From the NCBI GenBank assembly GCA_034359265.1, contig CP136892.1:85862001-85926000 (forward strand): a stretch of DNA of 64,000 nt, read 5' to 3'. The notes beneath the pieces were generated by a model. It did not search any database, had not been told where the DNA came from, and was given only the letters and a program-made list of their open reading frames with translations. The translations under genes were made by a program, and so were the position numbers. This DNA comes from Canna indica. Lineage: Eukaryota > Streptophyta > Magnoliopsida > Zingiberales > Cannaceae. Positions 11,441 through 22,784 of the stretch are shown here, piece after piece (positions within the stretch are counted from its first letter, which is position 1; the number at the start of each line of letters is the position of its first letter).

Positions 11441-11767
11441 TTACTTACACAAAAATATAATAGCAATAAAAATAAGAACTAGTAACCCTTTGAATCCCAT
11501 ATCAAGGAGCTTATCAATTATGGTCTCTATTGGATGAAACGGTTGATGAAAGCTTTGGTTCACTTCTTCTTCCCCATCGCGTATAGGAGTGATCCATTGA
11601 AAGAATCCACAACCTTTGGGGCTTGAAGAGCAAGCCGCAAATAAACGGCCAGGATTTTTTGAAGTTTCACTTATCCGTACTATAGCTTTTCTACCACAAT
11701 AACATATTCTGTTATGGTATCGCAAATATATTGTATTTTCACTTATGCGACTTGAGGAAGCTACCAT
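11441..11767 (-). CDS. Small GRF-type zinc-finger protein with C-terminal membrane segment (108 aa)
   Basis: The sequence shows a GRF zinc-finger pattern at about residues 22-59: CYCG, then a spacer with TSKNPGR, then AACSSS, GCGFFQW. The spacing fits the zf-GRF family, which binds single-stranded nucleic acid in other proteins. A hydrophobic stretch near residues 90-107 (LLVLIFIAIIFL) would be a single membrane segment. It lies just downstream of the Harbinger transposase on the same strand, and such short GRF ORFs are often found with plant transposons. I infer that it belongs to the element. It is uninterrupted, unlike its neighbours. Whether it is expressed cannot be judged. Confidence 0.55.
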   Translation of the reverse strand: MVASSSRISENTIYLRYHNRICYCGRKAIVRISETSKNPGRLFAACSSSPKGCGFFQWITPIRDGEEEVNQSFHQPFHPIETIIDKLLDMGFKGLLVLIFIAIIFLCK

Positions 11768-11892
11768 ACTATTCTGTTATGGTATCACAAGTATGTTAGT
11801 ATATTATTGATACTATGCACTAACAAAACTAATAAAATCAACATGAAAATAACATCATTGTATCTATTAATATAAAAAATAAAAATACATCA

Positions 11893-13221
11893 ACGGCGAT
11901 GCGCCCAAAGTTGATTAGCGATACTCTCACGAATATCATGCATTACATTTTGGCTAGAAGAAGGTTCACCTATAGATGATGTAGGTTCATTATCATCATC
12001 AATAATAACTTCTTCATTGTTCCAAATTTCTACTAATTCATCAAAAAAATTATATTTAATAATAAAGTTGTGAATTGCACAATAAGCCAATACAATACTT
12101 CCTTATCTTGAAACCCCGTAGTTCGGAATCAACTTTAGGATCGGAAAACGTGCTTTCAAGAGTCCAAAGCATCGTTCGATAACATTCCGACAAGATGAAT
12201 GTCGTTGGTTGAACAATTCTCTTTTAGACGTTGGGCCTCGACTACGATAATCTGACCGATGATATCTTTCCCCTCGATAAGGTGCCAAAATTCTGGGTAC
12301 ATTAGGATATCCGGCATCGACCAAATAATATTCATCTATCAATACAATGTATAAAATGCATTAGTAATAAAACCAATACAAGAATGTGATTATGGTTCAT
12401 GAATTTTAGCTCCATTTGGCATCGGAAAATCCGAGTTAAGAGAGTATATTGTATGTGCAAAAATCCGTGAGTCATTTGCGGTTCCCTCCCAACCCACCTT
12501 CACATATGTGAACTGTATATTTTGGGCGTAGGACGCCATCACATTTTGTGTTATTGTCCCCTTACGGCCACGATATAAAGATGATTTGTTGACGGAAACG
12601 AAAGCGGAGACATGTGTCCCATCAATTGCCCCTATGCAATTCTACAAAATTATTCTTGGATCAGTAAGACTTCTTAAGGCTAAAATAAAGTGCCTAAGTG
12701 GTGTACATTACCTTAAAATATGGAAACCATCGTGGATTTCCATGAATCTCCGATTGTACTGTTCGCGGTTCACGAGATTTTATAAGTTCGATTCTCAATC
12801 TTAGAACCGCCGCAAGTACGTACTTGAACCATTTGTGGCATGTTTGAGTCGAGTGTTGGTATCGCTCTGCAACTACTCGTACTCGTTCATTGTGACAAAT
12901 CATATATATGAACATTGCCACGACTTCTTCCACATAAATTTTTTTGTCCTCTAAGCCTAGTCTCCTAAGCTCACTACATAATCTTAGGAATAAAGATGGT
13001 TCCATACGAAGATTTTCGTAACACCTTACCGGACTATGTATCAACTCTTGGACATAGTCAGCTCTTCTCAACATTGAAGTGTGTATTGCTCGTCGTGGAG
13101 GATTTAGTTGTTCGTCCAAGAGATTCAAAATAGTCATCATAAGTATTAATGCAAACTCAAAATCATCATCATCCTCTTCGTCGCTAAGTGATGGATGTGA
13201 TGAATTTGATGGATGACTCAT
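11893..13221 (-). pseudogene. PIF/Harbinger transposase (HARBI1-like, DDE_Tnp_4), broken
   Basis: Exon 1 spans 13221-12712 and ends in PYFK at a good GT donor. The next exon starts at 12641 with NCIGAIDGTH, the first catalytic Asp. Further on come YYLVDAGYP (second Asp, about 12320) and NVIERCFGLLKARF (Glu, about 12165), so the DDE triad of plant PIF transposases is present. A second intron lies before YYLVDAGYP, but its donor is unclear. At about 12100 an in-frame TAA interrupts the conserved C-terminal region just before AYCAIHNFI, so the protein is truncated. Reading then continues in the same frame to 11893. I infer an inactive element. Confidence 0.8.
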
Positions 13222-13450
13222 TCTGAAATTTTAAATAGTGCCAAGCACTAAATTCAAAAAAACTTTAAAAAAATAGTGCAAGTACTGAATTCAAAAAAAT
13301 AGTGCAAGTACTGAAATATAAGCTAACAGTGCAAGTACAGAACACTGAATATAAGCTGGAAAAAAAAAGTGCAACAAAAGAAAGGTGTACACACAAGAGT
13401 GCACATAGTCATGAAAACAAATAACAATATTGTCACTACAAAGTCTTAAG

Positions 13451-14410
13451 TCAATTGATCAATTTATCATCGGGCAATGTCATAATAAGTTCCTGAGCTT
13501 CAATATTACTAAGCATGAAAGTGCATGCCTTAGCATGTGTTTCTTCAGACAACCCCTGCAAATTAGATAAGCTCTCACCGCAGTTTGCAAGGGTATATGG
13601 ATTTGGGGGGGTTGTACCAATTGATGCGATCTCACTTCGGGCATGACATGCTGCAATGTGTTGACTCATAAGTTCAAACAACTTTTGCTTGTCTTGTTCT
13701 ATGGATGATCTCACCGATGATTTACCTCGTTTGTTACTGCGACTTGAAGATACAGAAGGCGTCTAGGGATTTCATCATTAGTATCCCCAGTGTCCTTCTC
13801 TTCCCCCTCCCGTTCCACAACAACACACTCCTTACCCCGATTCTGCCCCAAAAATTGATCCTCTAACTGACGCTCATCATCTGAATTCAAAGGCTCCTGT
13901 GTAGATGATCGGGCCATCCCACCAGTTGCAGATTGATTTTGAAAAATCAATTCCAACAACGGTAAATTGGGAGGTGGCCCATTCCTAAATTGTTTGAAAT
14001 AATCTTTTCTTCCTCCTTTCTACACACGAAATTTACTATATTAACATGCTACCCAATACGATACCTAATAAATAACTCTATTAACAAAAACCTATCGTGA
14101 TATTCCACACAGTCTCGTCAGCCTCAACCATACCAGTATCAGGATTCCAGGTGACCCCGGTGTGGCTAATCAGTTCTTGTCAATCTTTATACAAACGATG
14201 AAGGCGAAGTTTCTTTGCCTTGATCTTATTAACAGGGTACCTAGTGCCACATTTTTCTATAAGTCTAGTGCTAATCTCTTCCCACACTCTCTTGTCAAAA
14301 TTCAAATTGTCAAATTCTATTTGTCTATTATGAAGTATAAACAAAAAGGATTCAGTAACATCTTTGGACCAATTTTCCGACTTCTCTCTCGGATTACGAT
14401 GGCCACCCAT
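13451..14410 (-). pseudogene. Harbinger ORF1, Myb/SANT-like DNA-binding protein, broken
   Basis: The N-terminal part (14410-14180) has WSKDVTESFLFILHNRQ and VWEEISTRLIEKCG, the Myb/SANT-like (Myb_DNA-bind_3) pattern of plant transposon ORF1 proteins. A TGA at about 14178 replaces the Trp expected before QELISHTGVTWNP. An intron (about 14084-14022) is followed by the acidic mid region (13959-13711), and a frameshift near 13760 separates it from the C-terminal part (13714-13451). ORF1 and transposase normally act together at the element ends. Both are damaged here. Confidence 0.65.
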
Positions 14411-14429
14411 TTATTATTTCTATTATCAC

Positions 14430-15235
14430 ATAACAGTATATATATATTAGAACAACATACAAATGAATAAACAGAACAATATACATTAACTTCAAGACCC
14501 ACATAAGATATGACAGAACAACATATATTAAAACAGAACAGTATATATTAGAACAACATACAAATGAATAAAAATAACAGTATACATTAACTTCAAGATC
14601 CACATAAAACAATCTGACAGAACAACATATATTAAAACAGAACAATATATATTAGAACAACATACAAATGAATAAACAGAACAGTATACATTAACACAGA
14701 AGATATGACAGAACAATATATAAACAAACGGAATAGTATATATTAGAACAACATACAAATGAATAAACATAATAGTATACATTAACACATAAGATATGAC
14801 ACAACAGTATATATTAGAACAACATACAAATGAATAAACAGTACAATATACATTAACTTCAAAACCCACATAAAATAATATGACAGAACAACATATATTA
14901 AAATAGAACAGTATATATTAGAACAACATACAAATAAATAAAGAGAACAGTATACATTAACACATAAGATATAACAGAACAGTATATAAACAAACAAAAT
15001 AGTATATATTAGAACAACATACAAATGAATAAACAGAACAGTATACATTAACACATAAGATATGACAGAACAGTATATAAACAAACAGAACAGTATATAT
15101 TAGAACAACATACAAATGAATAAACAGAACAATATACATTAACTTCAAGACCCATATAAAACAATCTGACAGAACAACACATATTAAAACAGAATAATAT
15201 ATATTAGAACAACATACAAATGAATAAACAGAAGA
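14430..15235. repeat. Minisatellite inside the Harbinger-type element
   Basis: About nine units of 70-105 bp, each marked by AGAACAACATACAAATGAAT (near 14449, 14550, 14654, 14746, 14816, 14920, 15010, 15100, 15205), alternate with CAGTATACATTAAC and ACAACATATATTAAAAC segments. Repetitive hydrophobic minus-strand ORFs in this stretch are translations of the repeat. Immediately to the right, 15236-15378 holds two copies of a roughly 70-bp unit with AAACCCTAG motifs. Confidence 0.85.
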
Positions 15236-16007
15236 TCAAATTATCGAAACCCTAGATCAGCTACACATCAAAACCCTAGTTCAGGTAACAATCAAAATAG
15301 AAGATCAAAAATCATCTAAACCCTAGATTGGCTACACATCAAAACCCTAGTATGGGTAACAATCAAAATAGAAGATAAAAAAGAATCGAAAAAAAACATC
15401 AAAAGCATATCTGGAAAAATATAAATCGAACATGAATGCATGTGGAAACCATAGATCAAATCAGCCGAACCTGTAGTGGAAAGCAAGTAAGAGGCCGTCA
15501 GCGTTGATTTCAACAGGCGGAGATCGATTTGCACCACCGGCGATGGATTCCAAGAGGTGATGACAAGTTGTCGCTTGTCGCCGCAAGGAGTCGAGTGACG
15601 ATAGAAAGAGAGAGGGTCGAGCGTCGAGTGAGGAGCCCTAACGGGCGTCTCGATTTTGTTCGGTTTTCGGGCAAAACAGGTGAAAAGTGCGGAAATGGCA
15701 TGATATTTACAAGTATGCCACCGCACTTTTCGTGAGTTTTCGCGAAAACCATGAAAACTACTCCCAATAGTTTTCGTGTTCGTGTGTTAAATGGATTTTC
15801 GCGAAAAGCCATTTTCGCGAAACAGGAACTGAAAACTCGCTTGTTTTCCGTCAACAAATAGGTTTTCGACCCGGTTTTCATTTTCGGGCAAAAATAAAAA
15901 CCCAAAATAGGGCAAACAAACAGGCCCTAAGATTCTCTCCTTAAAATAATAACACAAGTGAGTGATGGCTCCCTTGACTCGAAAGCTTCGCTTTTGACTT
16001 GCGATCT

Positions 16008-17290
16008 GACGTCGGATTCGAATTCAAAGGTTGCAATTTAACTCACTGTTTCCTCATGGCCCTTAAGATGGGTGGGTTGAGTTACATAAGACGGGAGCGG
16101 AAAGAATAGCCCAATTTACGTTATAACCTTGCCACTTGTTGTCTTTCCATTGATGAGCACATTTGAGTATTTTTTTTATGTTTATCACTGAATCCCCTTA
16201 AAATAATTTTTCAAAATTATAATATGAATATGGGAATTTCCCAGATCCATAATAAGAAAATGGAAATTCTCAGATTCATAAATTTTTTCCCGAAAATTAA
16301 AATGACCCAATTTACGTTATAAATAAAAAGTGAGGACAACCTCGCCACGTGGTGTCTTTCCATTGGCGAGCACATTAGAGTATCTTTTCTATGTTTGCCA
16401 CTGAATCCCCTTAAAGTAATTTTCCAAAATCATAATATGGATTTGGGAATTTTCGCGATCCATAATAAGGATATGGAAATTCTTAGATCCATAATAAAAA
16501 TATAAAATTTCTCAGATCCATAATTTTTTTTTCGAAAATTAAAATGACCCAATTTACGTTATAAATAGAAAGTGTGGTCAACCTCGCCACTTGGTGCCTT
16601 TCCATTGGCAAGCATATTTGAGTATCTTTTTCTATGTTTGCCCCTGAATCCCCTTGAAGTAATTTTCTAAAATCATAATATGGATCTAATAAGGATCGCG
16701 GAATTTCCATTGGCGAGCACATTTTAAATTCATAACTTTTTTCTTGAAATTAAAATGACCCAATTTACGTTATAAATAGAAAGTGTGGTCAACCTCGCCA
16801 CGTGGTGAATTTCCATTGGCGAGCACATTTGAGTATTTTTTTCTATGTTTGCCACTGAATACCCTTAAAGTAATTTTCCAAAATCATAATATGAATCTAA
16901 TAAGGATATGGAAATCCTCATATTAATAATAAAAATATAAAAATTCTCAGATTCATAACTTTTTTCCCAAAAATTAAAATGACCCAATTTACGTTATAAA
17001 CAGAAAGTAGGGTAACCTTGCCATGTGGTGTCTTTCCATTGACGAGCATATTTGAGTATCTTTTCTATGTTTGCCACTAAATCCTCTTAAAATAATTTTC
17101 TAAAATCATAATAAAGATATAAAAATTCCTAGATTCATAAATTTTTTCCCAAAATCACCAAAATATCTTCGAGTTCAGGTCTAATATTCGGTTCCAGACT
17201 TCTACAAAAGTATGAAAAATAGAACATTCTAAACTTTTTCAAAACTATCGAACCGAAACAAATAAGACAAATTGATCATTTTCTGATAAC
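16008..17290. repeat. Satellite-like array upstream of ADH copy 2
   Basis: Block 2 begins at about 16008 with CGTCGGATTCGAATTCAAAG, also found at about 30459 before copy 3. Five AATTTACGTTATAA-type units follow (near 16110, 16306, 16550, 16758, 16984), then the same TCGAACCGAAACAAATAAG segment as in block 1. The array is shorter than that of block 1. Confidence 0.8.
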
Positions 17291-17637
17291 TATAACGATG
17301 ATTACGATATATACAATATTTTTGAAAAGTTTATTTCGTATATTGTTGATAGCATCTAGAATTTTTTAAAAATATATTTCAAATTTTCTAAAAGTCTGAA
17401 ATCTTTTGGTTTCTGATTTAAAAAAAAGTCTGAAGAATGTATTTAAGTAATTTGAAGATGTTAGATTTTTCCTCACATGTGCTAAAATTTGACATTCTCC
17501 TGCCCTAGTCAATCTTTTCAAATGGAAAATTCTATTTTTAGATTCAAAGAATCAATGAAAATAGAAAATTTTCAGATTAATCTATGAGATTTCCTTCTTT
17601 TTCTAACTTCTATTGTATTATTATTGTTATTTTAATG

Positions 17638-18112
17638 GCTTAATTATGTTTTTGATCCCCAAAATATCATATTTTTTTGCTTTTGTCTCTCATTTTAAAA
17701 AAAAATTAGTTTAGTTCCTCAAAAATTATTTTCGGGTTTCCGTTTGGTCCCTCTGTTAACTTTTGATGTTAAGTGCCAACATAAAATACTGATATGGATT
17801 AAAGATGGATCAAACGAAAAAAAATAAGATATTTCAAGAGATCAGATGAAAAAAATAATAATAAATTAAAATATAATTTTATATTACTATGTTTTAGGTT
17901 ATTAAAATATATATAATTATGTTTTAGGTTATTAAAATATATATATTTTTCATCTAGTCTTTTAAAATATTTTACTTTTTTTTCGTTTGGTCCATCTTTA
18001 GTTCATGTCAACATTTCATATTGGTACTTAACATCAAAGTTAACGGATGGTCCAAACGAAAACGAAAATATTTTTTGAGAAATTAAATTAAAAAAAAAAA
18101 AAAAAAATGAAG
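17638..18112. mobile_element. Promoter MITE of ADH copy 2 (shared with copy 1, right end eroded)
   Basis: Starts GGCTTAATTATGTTTTTGAT after TTATTTTAAT, as in copy 1. The right terminus and its target duplication are missing: poly-A-rich sequence joins directly to GACTGACTGCACTAC. Confidence 0.65.
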
Positions 18113-18132
18113 GATAAGACTGACTGCACTAC

Positions 18133-18138
18133 TATAAG
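18133..18138 (+). promoter_or_regulatory. Putative TATA box of ADH copy 2
   Basis: TATAAG, 84 bp upstream of the ATG, in the same sequence context as in copies 1 and 3. Confidence 0.5.
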
Positions 18139-18216
18139 AGGTCGCCCATAGCATATAATGGAGAGGTAGAAATCTAATTAAAGCTCGTTGGAGAAGGAGA
18201 AGAGGAGAAGTTTAAG

Positions 18217-21200
18217 ATGGAGATGAAGCCCATCAGATGCAAAGCTGTGGTGTGCAGGGCCGCTGGCGAGCCGCTGCAGCTGGAGGAGGTGGTGGTGGCG
18301 CCGCCCAAAGCTCACGAGGCCCGCGTCAAGATCATCTGCTCCACCCTCTGCCAATCCGACATCACCTTCTGGCGCATGCAGGTAATCATCTCCTCCCCCA
18401 AATCCGACGACGTCGAATCTCCCTTCTCCACCTCCACTTCATCGTCGCTCACCAGCCGTTTTGCTCTCTTGCTTTCAATTCCCAGGGTGTCCCCGGCCTC
18501 TTCCCCATCATCCTCGGCCACGAAGCCCTCGGGTAAGTCGTCGTCGCCGCCGTCCCGTCGCCGCGGTTTTGGTAAGTTAAATGATGTTATACTAATTGGC
18601 GGGCCGCCGCGCATGCAGGGTGGTGGAGAGCGTAGGGGAGGGGGTGACGGAGGTGGCGGCGGGGGACGTGGTGTTACCGGTGTGCCTCGGGCAGTGCGGA
18701 GACTGCCCAGAATGCAGCGCCAAGCGGAGCAACTTGTGCTCGGTGCTCCCCTTCGGGGTGTTTCCGGCGGCCATGCCGAGGGACGGCACCACCCGGTTCA
18801 CGGACGCGGCGGGGGAGGCGGTGCACCACTTCCTCAACGTCTCCTCCTTCTCCGAGTACACGGTGGTGGACGTGGCACACCTCGTCAAGGTAGACCAGGC
18901 GGTGCCGCCGCAGGTCGCCTGCGTCCTCGGCTGTGGCATCACCACCGGTGGGTGGCGCTCCTTCTCCTTTCTTTGATTACTTTCCTCTTCTTTGAATAAA
19001 TACAGTATTAGCTCATACACGCGACAGGAATCGGAGCCACGTGGCGAGCGGCTGAGGTGCACAAAGGATCGAGTGTGGCTGTGTTTGGGCTCGGAGCTGT
19101 TGGATTGGCGGTATAATTAAGTATTTTTATATACTCTTATTTGTAAATTTCACGTCTCAATTATTATATTTTTAATATATAAAGGATTATTTAGAAAAAA
19201 GAACTATATACAGGTGGCAGAGGGCGCAAGATTTCTCGGTGCTACAAAGATTATAGGAGTAGACATAAATTCTCAGAAGTTTGAGATTGGTAAGTGAAAA
19301 CAAATAACTCATTTTTCAAAATAATTTCATTGTGTGGATGTGCATGGCTACCGTGGCAAATTCGAAAATAGGGCCGACTAGGGGTGAGCATGGACCGGTT
19401 AACCGGTCCATTAGTAAAAAAAAAACCGGTCCATTAATTTCGGGTTTTCAAAATCATTAACCGTAAACCGGTCCATTAACTTCGGTTAACCGCTATTTCG
19501 GTTCGGTTAACCGATAATTTTTGGTTAATCAATAAATATTTTTAACCTACAAACATAATAATATTATGCAAATCATGGAGAAAAATTTAAATAAATAGCA
19601 AATTCTCATTGAGAAAAAAAAGAGAAGTAAAATCATTGAACCAAGATAATGTTCTACAAAAACTAATATTTTTATTTTTATTTTTTAAAATATTTTTTTA
19701 AAAAAATTATAAATTTTTATAAATTTTTTTTATAATTTTATGTAATTTTTTATAATTTTTTATAATTTATAAATTATTATTATTATTATATATATAATTA
19801 AAAATTAATAAATTATATCCAACCGGTCGGTTAACCGAAAACGGTGGACTTTTTACCTCTCGGACCGAAACCGAAATTGAAAACCGATTTTTCCCAAAAA
19901 AAAACCGAAACCGAAAAAACTGGTTCGGTTAACTGAAAAACCTGTTTTTTTTTCTCTCACCCCTATGGCCGACAACGGATCGAATATGATGCGGATAATA
20001 AATTTTCAGTTTTCGCATCATACCTCATATCCACACATCCGTATCTGCATGATATTCGCTACAGATATCAATATGAATATTCACATCAGTACCGCTTCAA
20101 ATGCGGATATCTGCACCGCTTTCGTTACTGCATCGTATTTAATAAAAAATATTAAAATAATATATTTAATTAAAAAAATTAATAAATTATCAATTCATTG
20201 ATCCAAAATAAATATATAATATACTTCAAAATTTATCTTGACATGAAATTATCATAGTGCTTATATATATATAACACTTATATGAGCAAAATAGTAATTC
20301 AGAGACGCGGATAGGCGGTGCGGTTACGGTGCAGATCCAAGTCATATATGTATCCGCACCGTATCCATGCGGATATAAGTTTTCTAAATTCGTATCCGTA
20401 TCCATATCCATTTTTACTTGCGGATATTGATCGGATATGGTGCGGATGCGGTTTTTAGTTAGCGGATGTGGATAAAATTATCACCCCTATCCGAAAGCGA
20501 TTGGAACATATCTGATAGAGTAGATTTTAGACATAAATTAAATTTAAGTAGAGTCCGAAATAAAAATTAATGAACCGATCAAAATCAGTTTCAGTTTCGA
20601 ATTAATTTCAACAGGGTACACTAGAACAAGTTCTTGGTAGGATCGATTTCAGATCCCAATAAAGTAGAGTTCGAGTTTAAAATCTTGGATATTATTCCAT
20701 ACATAATTGGATTCGAGTATCATAAACATATGAGGTATTCGAATTCGTTTATCCTTAATTTTTTACATAAAATTGCATCTTTCTTGAATTAAATTTCTTA
20801 ATGATTTTTTTTTCTTATTTTATGAGAAGTAATTTTTCTCTCTCTCCCTCTCTTTTAAATTTACTAAATAAGTTCTACCTTTGTTTATTTTTTTTATAAA
20901 TTGTTGCATTTTAAAATAAATTTATTCAACCGTTACAAAAAGATCACTTTTTGTACATAACATCAACATCATGTTAGCTAAAATGTCAGAACAATCTTTG
21001 TCTCTTCCGGGAAATGAGTTTACTGTGTTTTGTCCCTGTCGGTTATAACTATCAGGGAAGAAATTTGGCGTGACCGATTTCGTCAACCCAAATGAGATTG
21101 GCGACAGATCCATTAGCGAGGTAATTGTAGTCGTAATTAGCCCACTCTATCCACTGGAATTTAGTGATCTAAATTAACGAAGTAATTACTATTTCGTGCC

Positions 21201-21720
21201 TCGCAGGTGATCAAGGAGATGACCGGCGGCGGCGCCGACTACTGCTTTGAGTGCGTCGGCTCTTCTGCTTTGGTGACTCAAGCCTTCCTCAGCTCCAGAA
21301 AAGTATGTCTCTTTCCTCAGTCGACATTGTTTGATCCATCAATGATGATTCACATCAATTAACACTTAATTGCAGGGCTGTGGGAAGACAGTGATCCTTG
21401 GATTTGATGGCAAGGGCACCCCTATAACCATTGATCCTAATGAATTCATGCAAGGGAAGACCCTTTTGGGAACATGTATTGGTGGAGTCAAACCTAAATC
21501 TGACATCCCAGTTCTCATCGACCACTACATGAACAAGGTCAGCCAATTAAATTATCTTGATTGATTAATGTGTTCTGATTGTTGATTGATTGATTGTGTG
21601 CAGGAGATCCATTTGGAAGAGTTCATAACGCATGAGATTGGATTCAGTGAGATAAATAAGGCCTTTGACTTGCTAATCCAAGGGAAGAGTATCAAGTGCA
21701 TAATGTGGATGGATAAATAG
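18217..21720 (+). CDS. Zinc-dependent alcohol dehydrogenase-like protein, copy 2 (379 aa, 9 exons)
   Basis: Same enzyme family and exon layout as copy 1: 18217-18381, 18486-18532, 18619-18947, 19028-19110, 19214-19289, 21056-21120, 21207-21302, 21376-21537, 21604-21720. The phases join without a stop. Zinc ligands, structural-zinc cysteines, GLGAVG and the NAD-selecting Asp are all kept. It differs from copy 1 in a few places: HEALG instead of HEAIG at the end of exon 2, SSRK instead of SSRR at the end of exon 7, and a cluster in exon 8 ([11 protein letters not shown] instead of [11 protein letters not shown]). Intron 5 is longer because a 587-bp hAT derivative is nested in it. Probably functional from the reading frame; expression unknown. 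Confidence 0.92.
19335..20757. mobile_element. Old intron 5 MITE of copy 2 with two nested insertions
   Basis: Aligns to the intron 5 element of copies 1 and 3. It is interrupted by the TAGGGCCGAC MITE at 19369-20489 (8-bp target duplication TTCGAAAA / TCCGAAAG, decayed), which is in turn interrupted by the hAT derivative at 19379-19965. Confidence 0.65.
19379..19965. mobile_element. Non-autonomous hAT element (587 bp), internal-deletion derivative
   Basis: Begins TAGGGGTGAGCATGG and ends TCTCTCACCCCTA. The flanks are GGGCCGAC and TGGCCGAC, an 8-bp target duplication with one mismatch. The first about 150 bp match, in inverse orientation, the right end of the autonomous element at 22518-27585 (ACCGGTTAACCGGTCC, CATTAACCGTAAACCGG and so on). 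The last about 130 bp match its left end, including AAAAAGTCCACCG. The middle is unrelated AT-rich filler. It is absent from copies 1 and 3. Confidence 0.9.
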
Positions 21721-22509
21721 ATGGAGATGGAGGAAATGAAGCTTAATTGTGTTACTTTTGGCTTGCTTTTGTGATCGTTAAATAAGTCGATCTTTATCGA
21801 TATTTGTCGAGTGGAATAAAATGGGAAGGAGTATTGATGGAGATGGAAGAATAATATTATTGTATGATTCACAGCCAGAACAGATCAGGAATATATTTTG
21901 TTTAATTTGGGATAAATTTATGTTGTATTGGCAATGAATTGAGTATAAGCAATGTTATATCATGAAAATAATATTTAAAATTATATGTAATATGAAAAAA
22001 AAAATCATCGACTAAATATTAAAATGTTTTTAAAAGGAAATATATGCATATAAAAAATAAATTTCGATGATCCCTATATTTTAAATATACAAATAAAATA
22101 AAAACATCATAAAATTATAAAATTTATAATTGATAAACTAATTTAGGTGGTGTTATTAGGCATGAGCCATGCATGAGGCTCGTTTGAGTGACGAAAAATA
22201 GTTTTTTAAAACAATTATATTTTTTTGTACACAATTATTTATCACGGAATGTTTTCAAAAAGTACAAAAGATATGTTTGATTATTAGCAAAGAAATCACT
22301 AAGTTTTCATAGAGTAATCTTCACCTCTTGTTCGGTTTAACAATGTGCTTCCAACAAAATATATGTTAAATGAATAATGTGCTCTCGCTTTTAATATATA
22401 CTTTTATAATATAATATAATATAATATTATAATTAATAGAATTACAAAGAAGTTATACAAAATAAAAAGAAAATAAAGTCGAGAAAAGGTCCCCGACCAT
22501 AGTTGTAGA
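21721..22509. other. 3' flank of ADH copy 2, block-shared AT-rich DNA
   Basis: Aligns with 6775-7800 downstream of copy 1, including GGCATGAGCCATGCATGAGG. No gene. It ends in the target site of the hAT element. Confidence 0.7.
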
Positions 22510-22784
22510 CTTATGGGTAGGGGTGAGCAAAAAAAACCGGTTTTTCGGTTAACCGGAAAACCGGTCCGAAACCGAACCGGTTTTTGCGGTTAACCGAACC
22601 GGTTTTTCCGGTTTCGGATTTTTTTTTAATTTTTGGTTTTCGGGTTCGGGTTCGGGTCGGGGTATAAAAAGTCCACCGGTTTCGGTTAATCGACCGGTGG
22701 ATATATATTTTATATTATATATATTATAAAATAGTATTATATAATAACTAATAAGTAGAAAACTAGAAAGTAGAAACCCTAACT

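Larger units (their letters stand above)
11441..15927 (-). mobile_element. Decayed PIF/Harbinger element, right terminus identified
   Basis: The right end reads AACAAACAGGCCC at 15927 followed by TAA, the inverse of a GGGCCTGTTTG terminus with a TAA/TTA target duplication. Inside lie, on the minus strand, ORF1, the DDE transposase and a GRF-finger ORF. The left terminus was not found, so the left boundary given is only that of the last element-related ORF. No equivalent lies between blocks 2 and 3. Confidence 0.6.

Noticed and set aside
14317..15148. Series of minus-strand hydrophobic ORFs (CSVYSFVCCSNIY-type repeats) resembling a repeat membrane-protein family
   Set aside because: They are translations of the AT-rich minisatellite; unit lengths are not multiples of three throughout and the frames overlap each other.
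15236..15378. AAACCCTAG motifs considered as interstitial telomeric repeat
   Set aside because: Motifs are isolated within a roughly 70-bp duplicated unit rather than in a tandem heptamer array.
18217..18999. Single 260-aa open frame across exons 1-3 of ADH copy 2
   Set aside because: It reads through introns 1 and 2 and shifts out of the ADH frame; the spliced model restores all family motifs.
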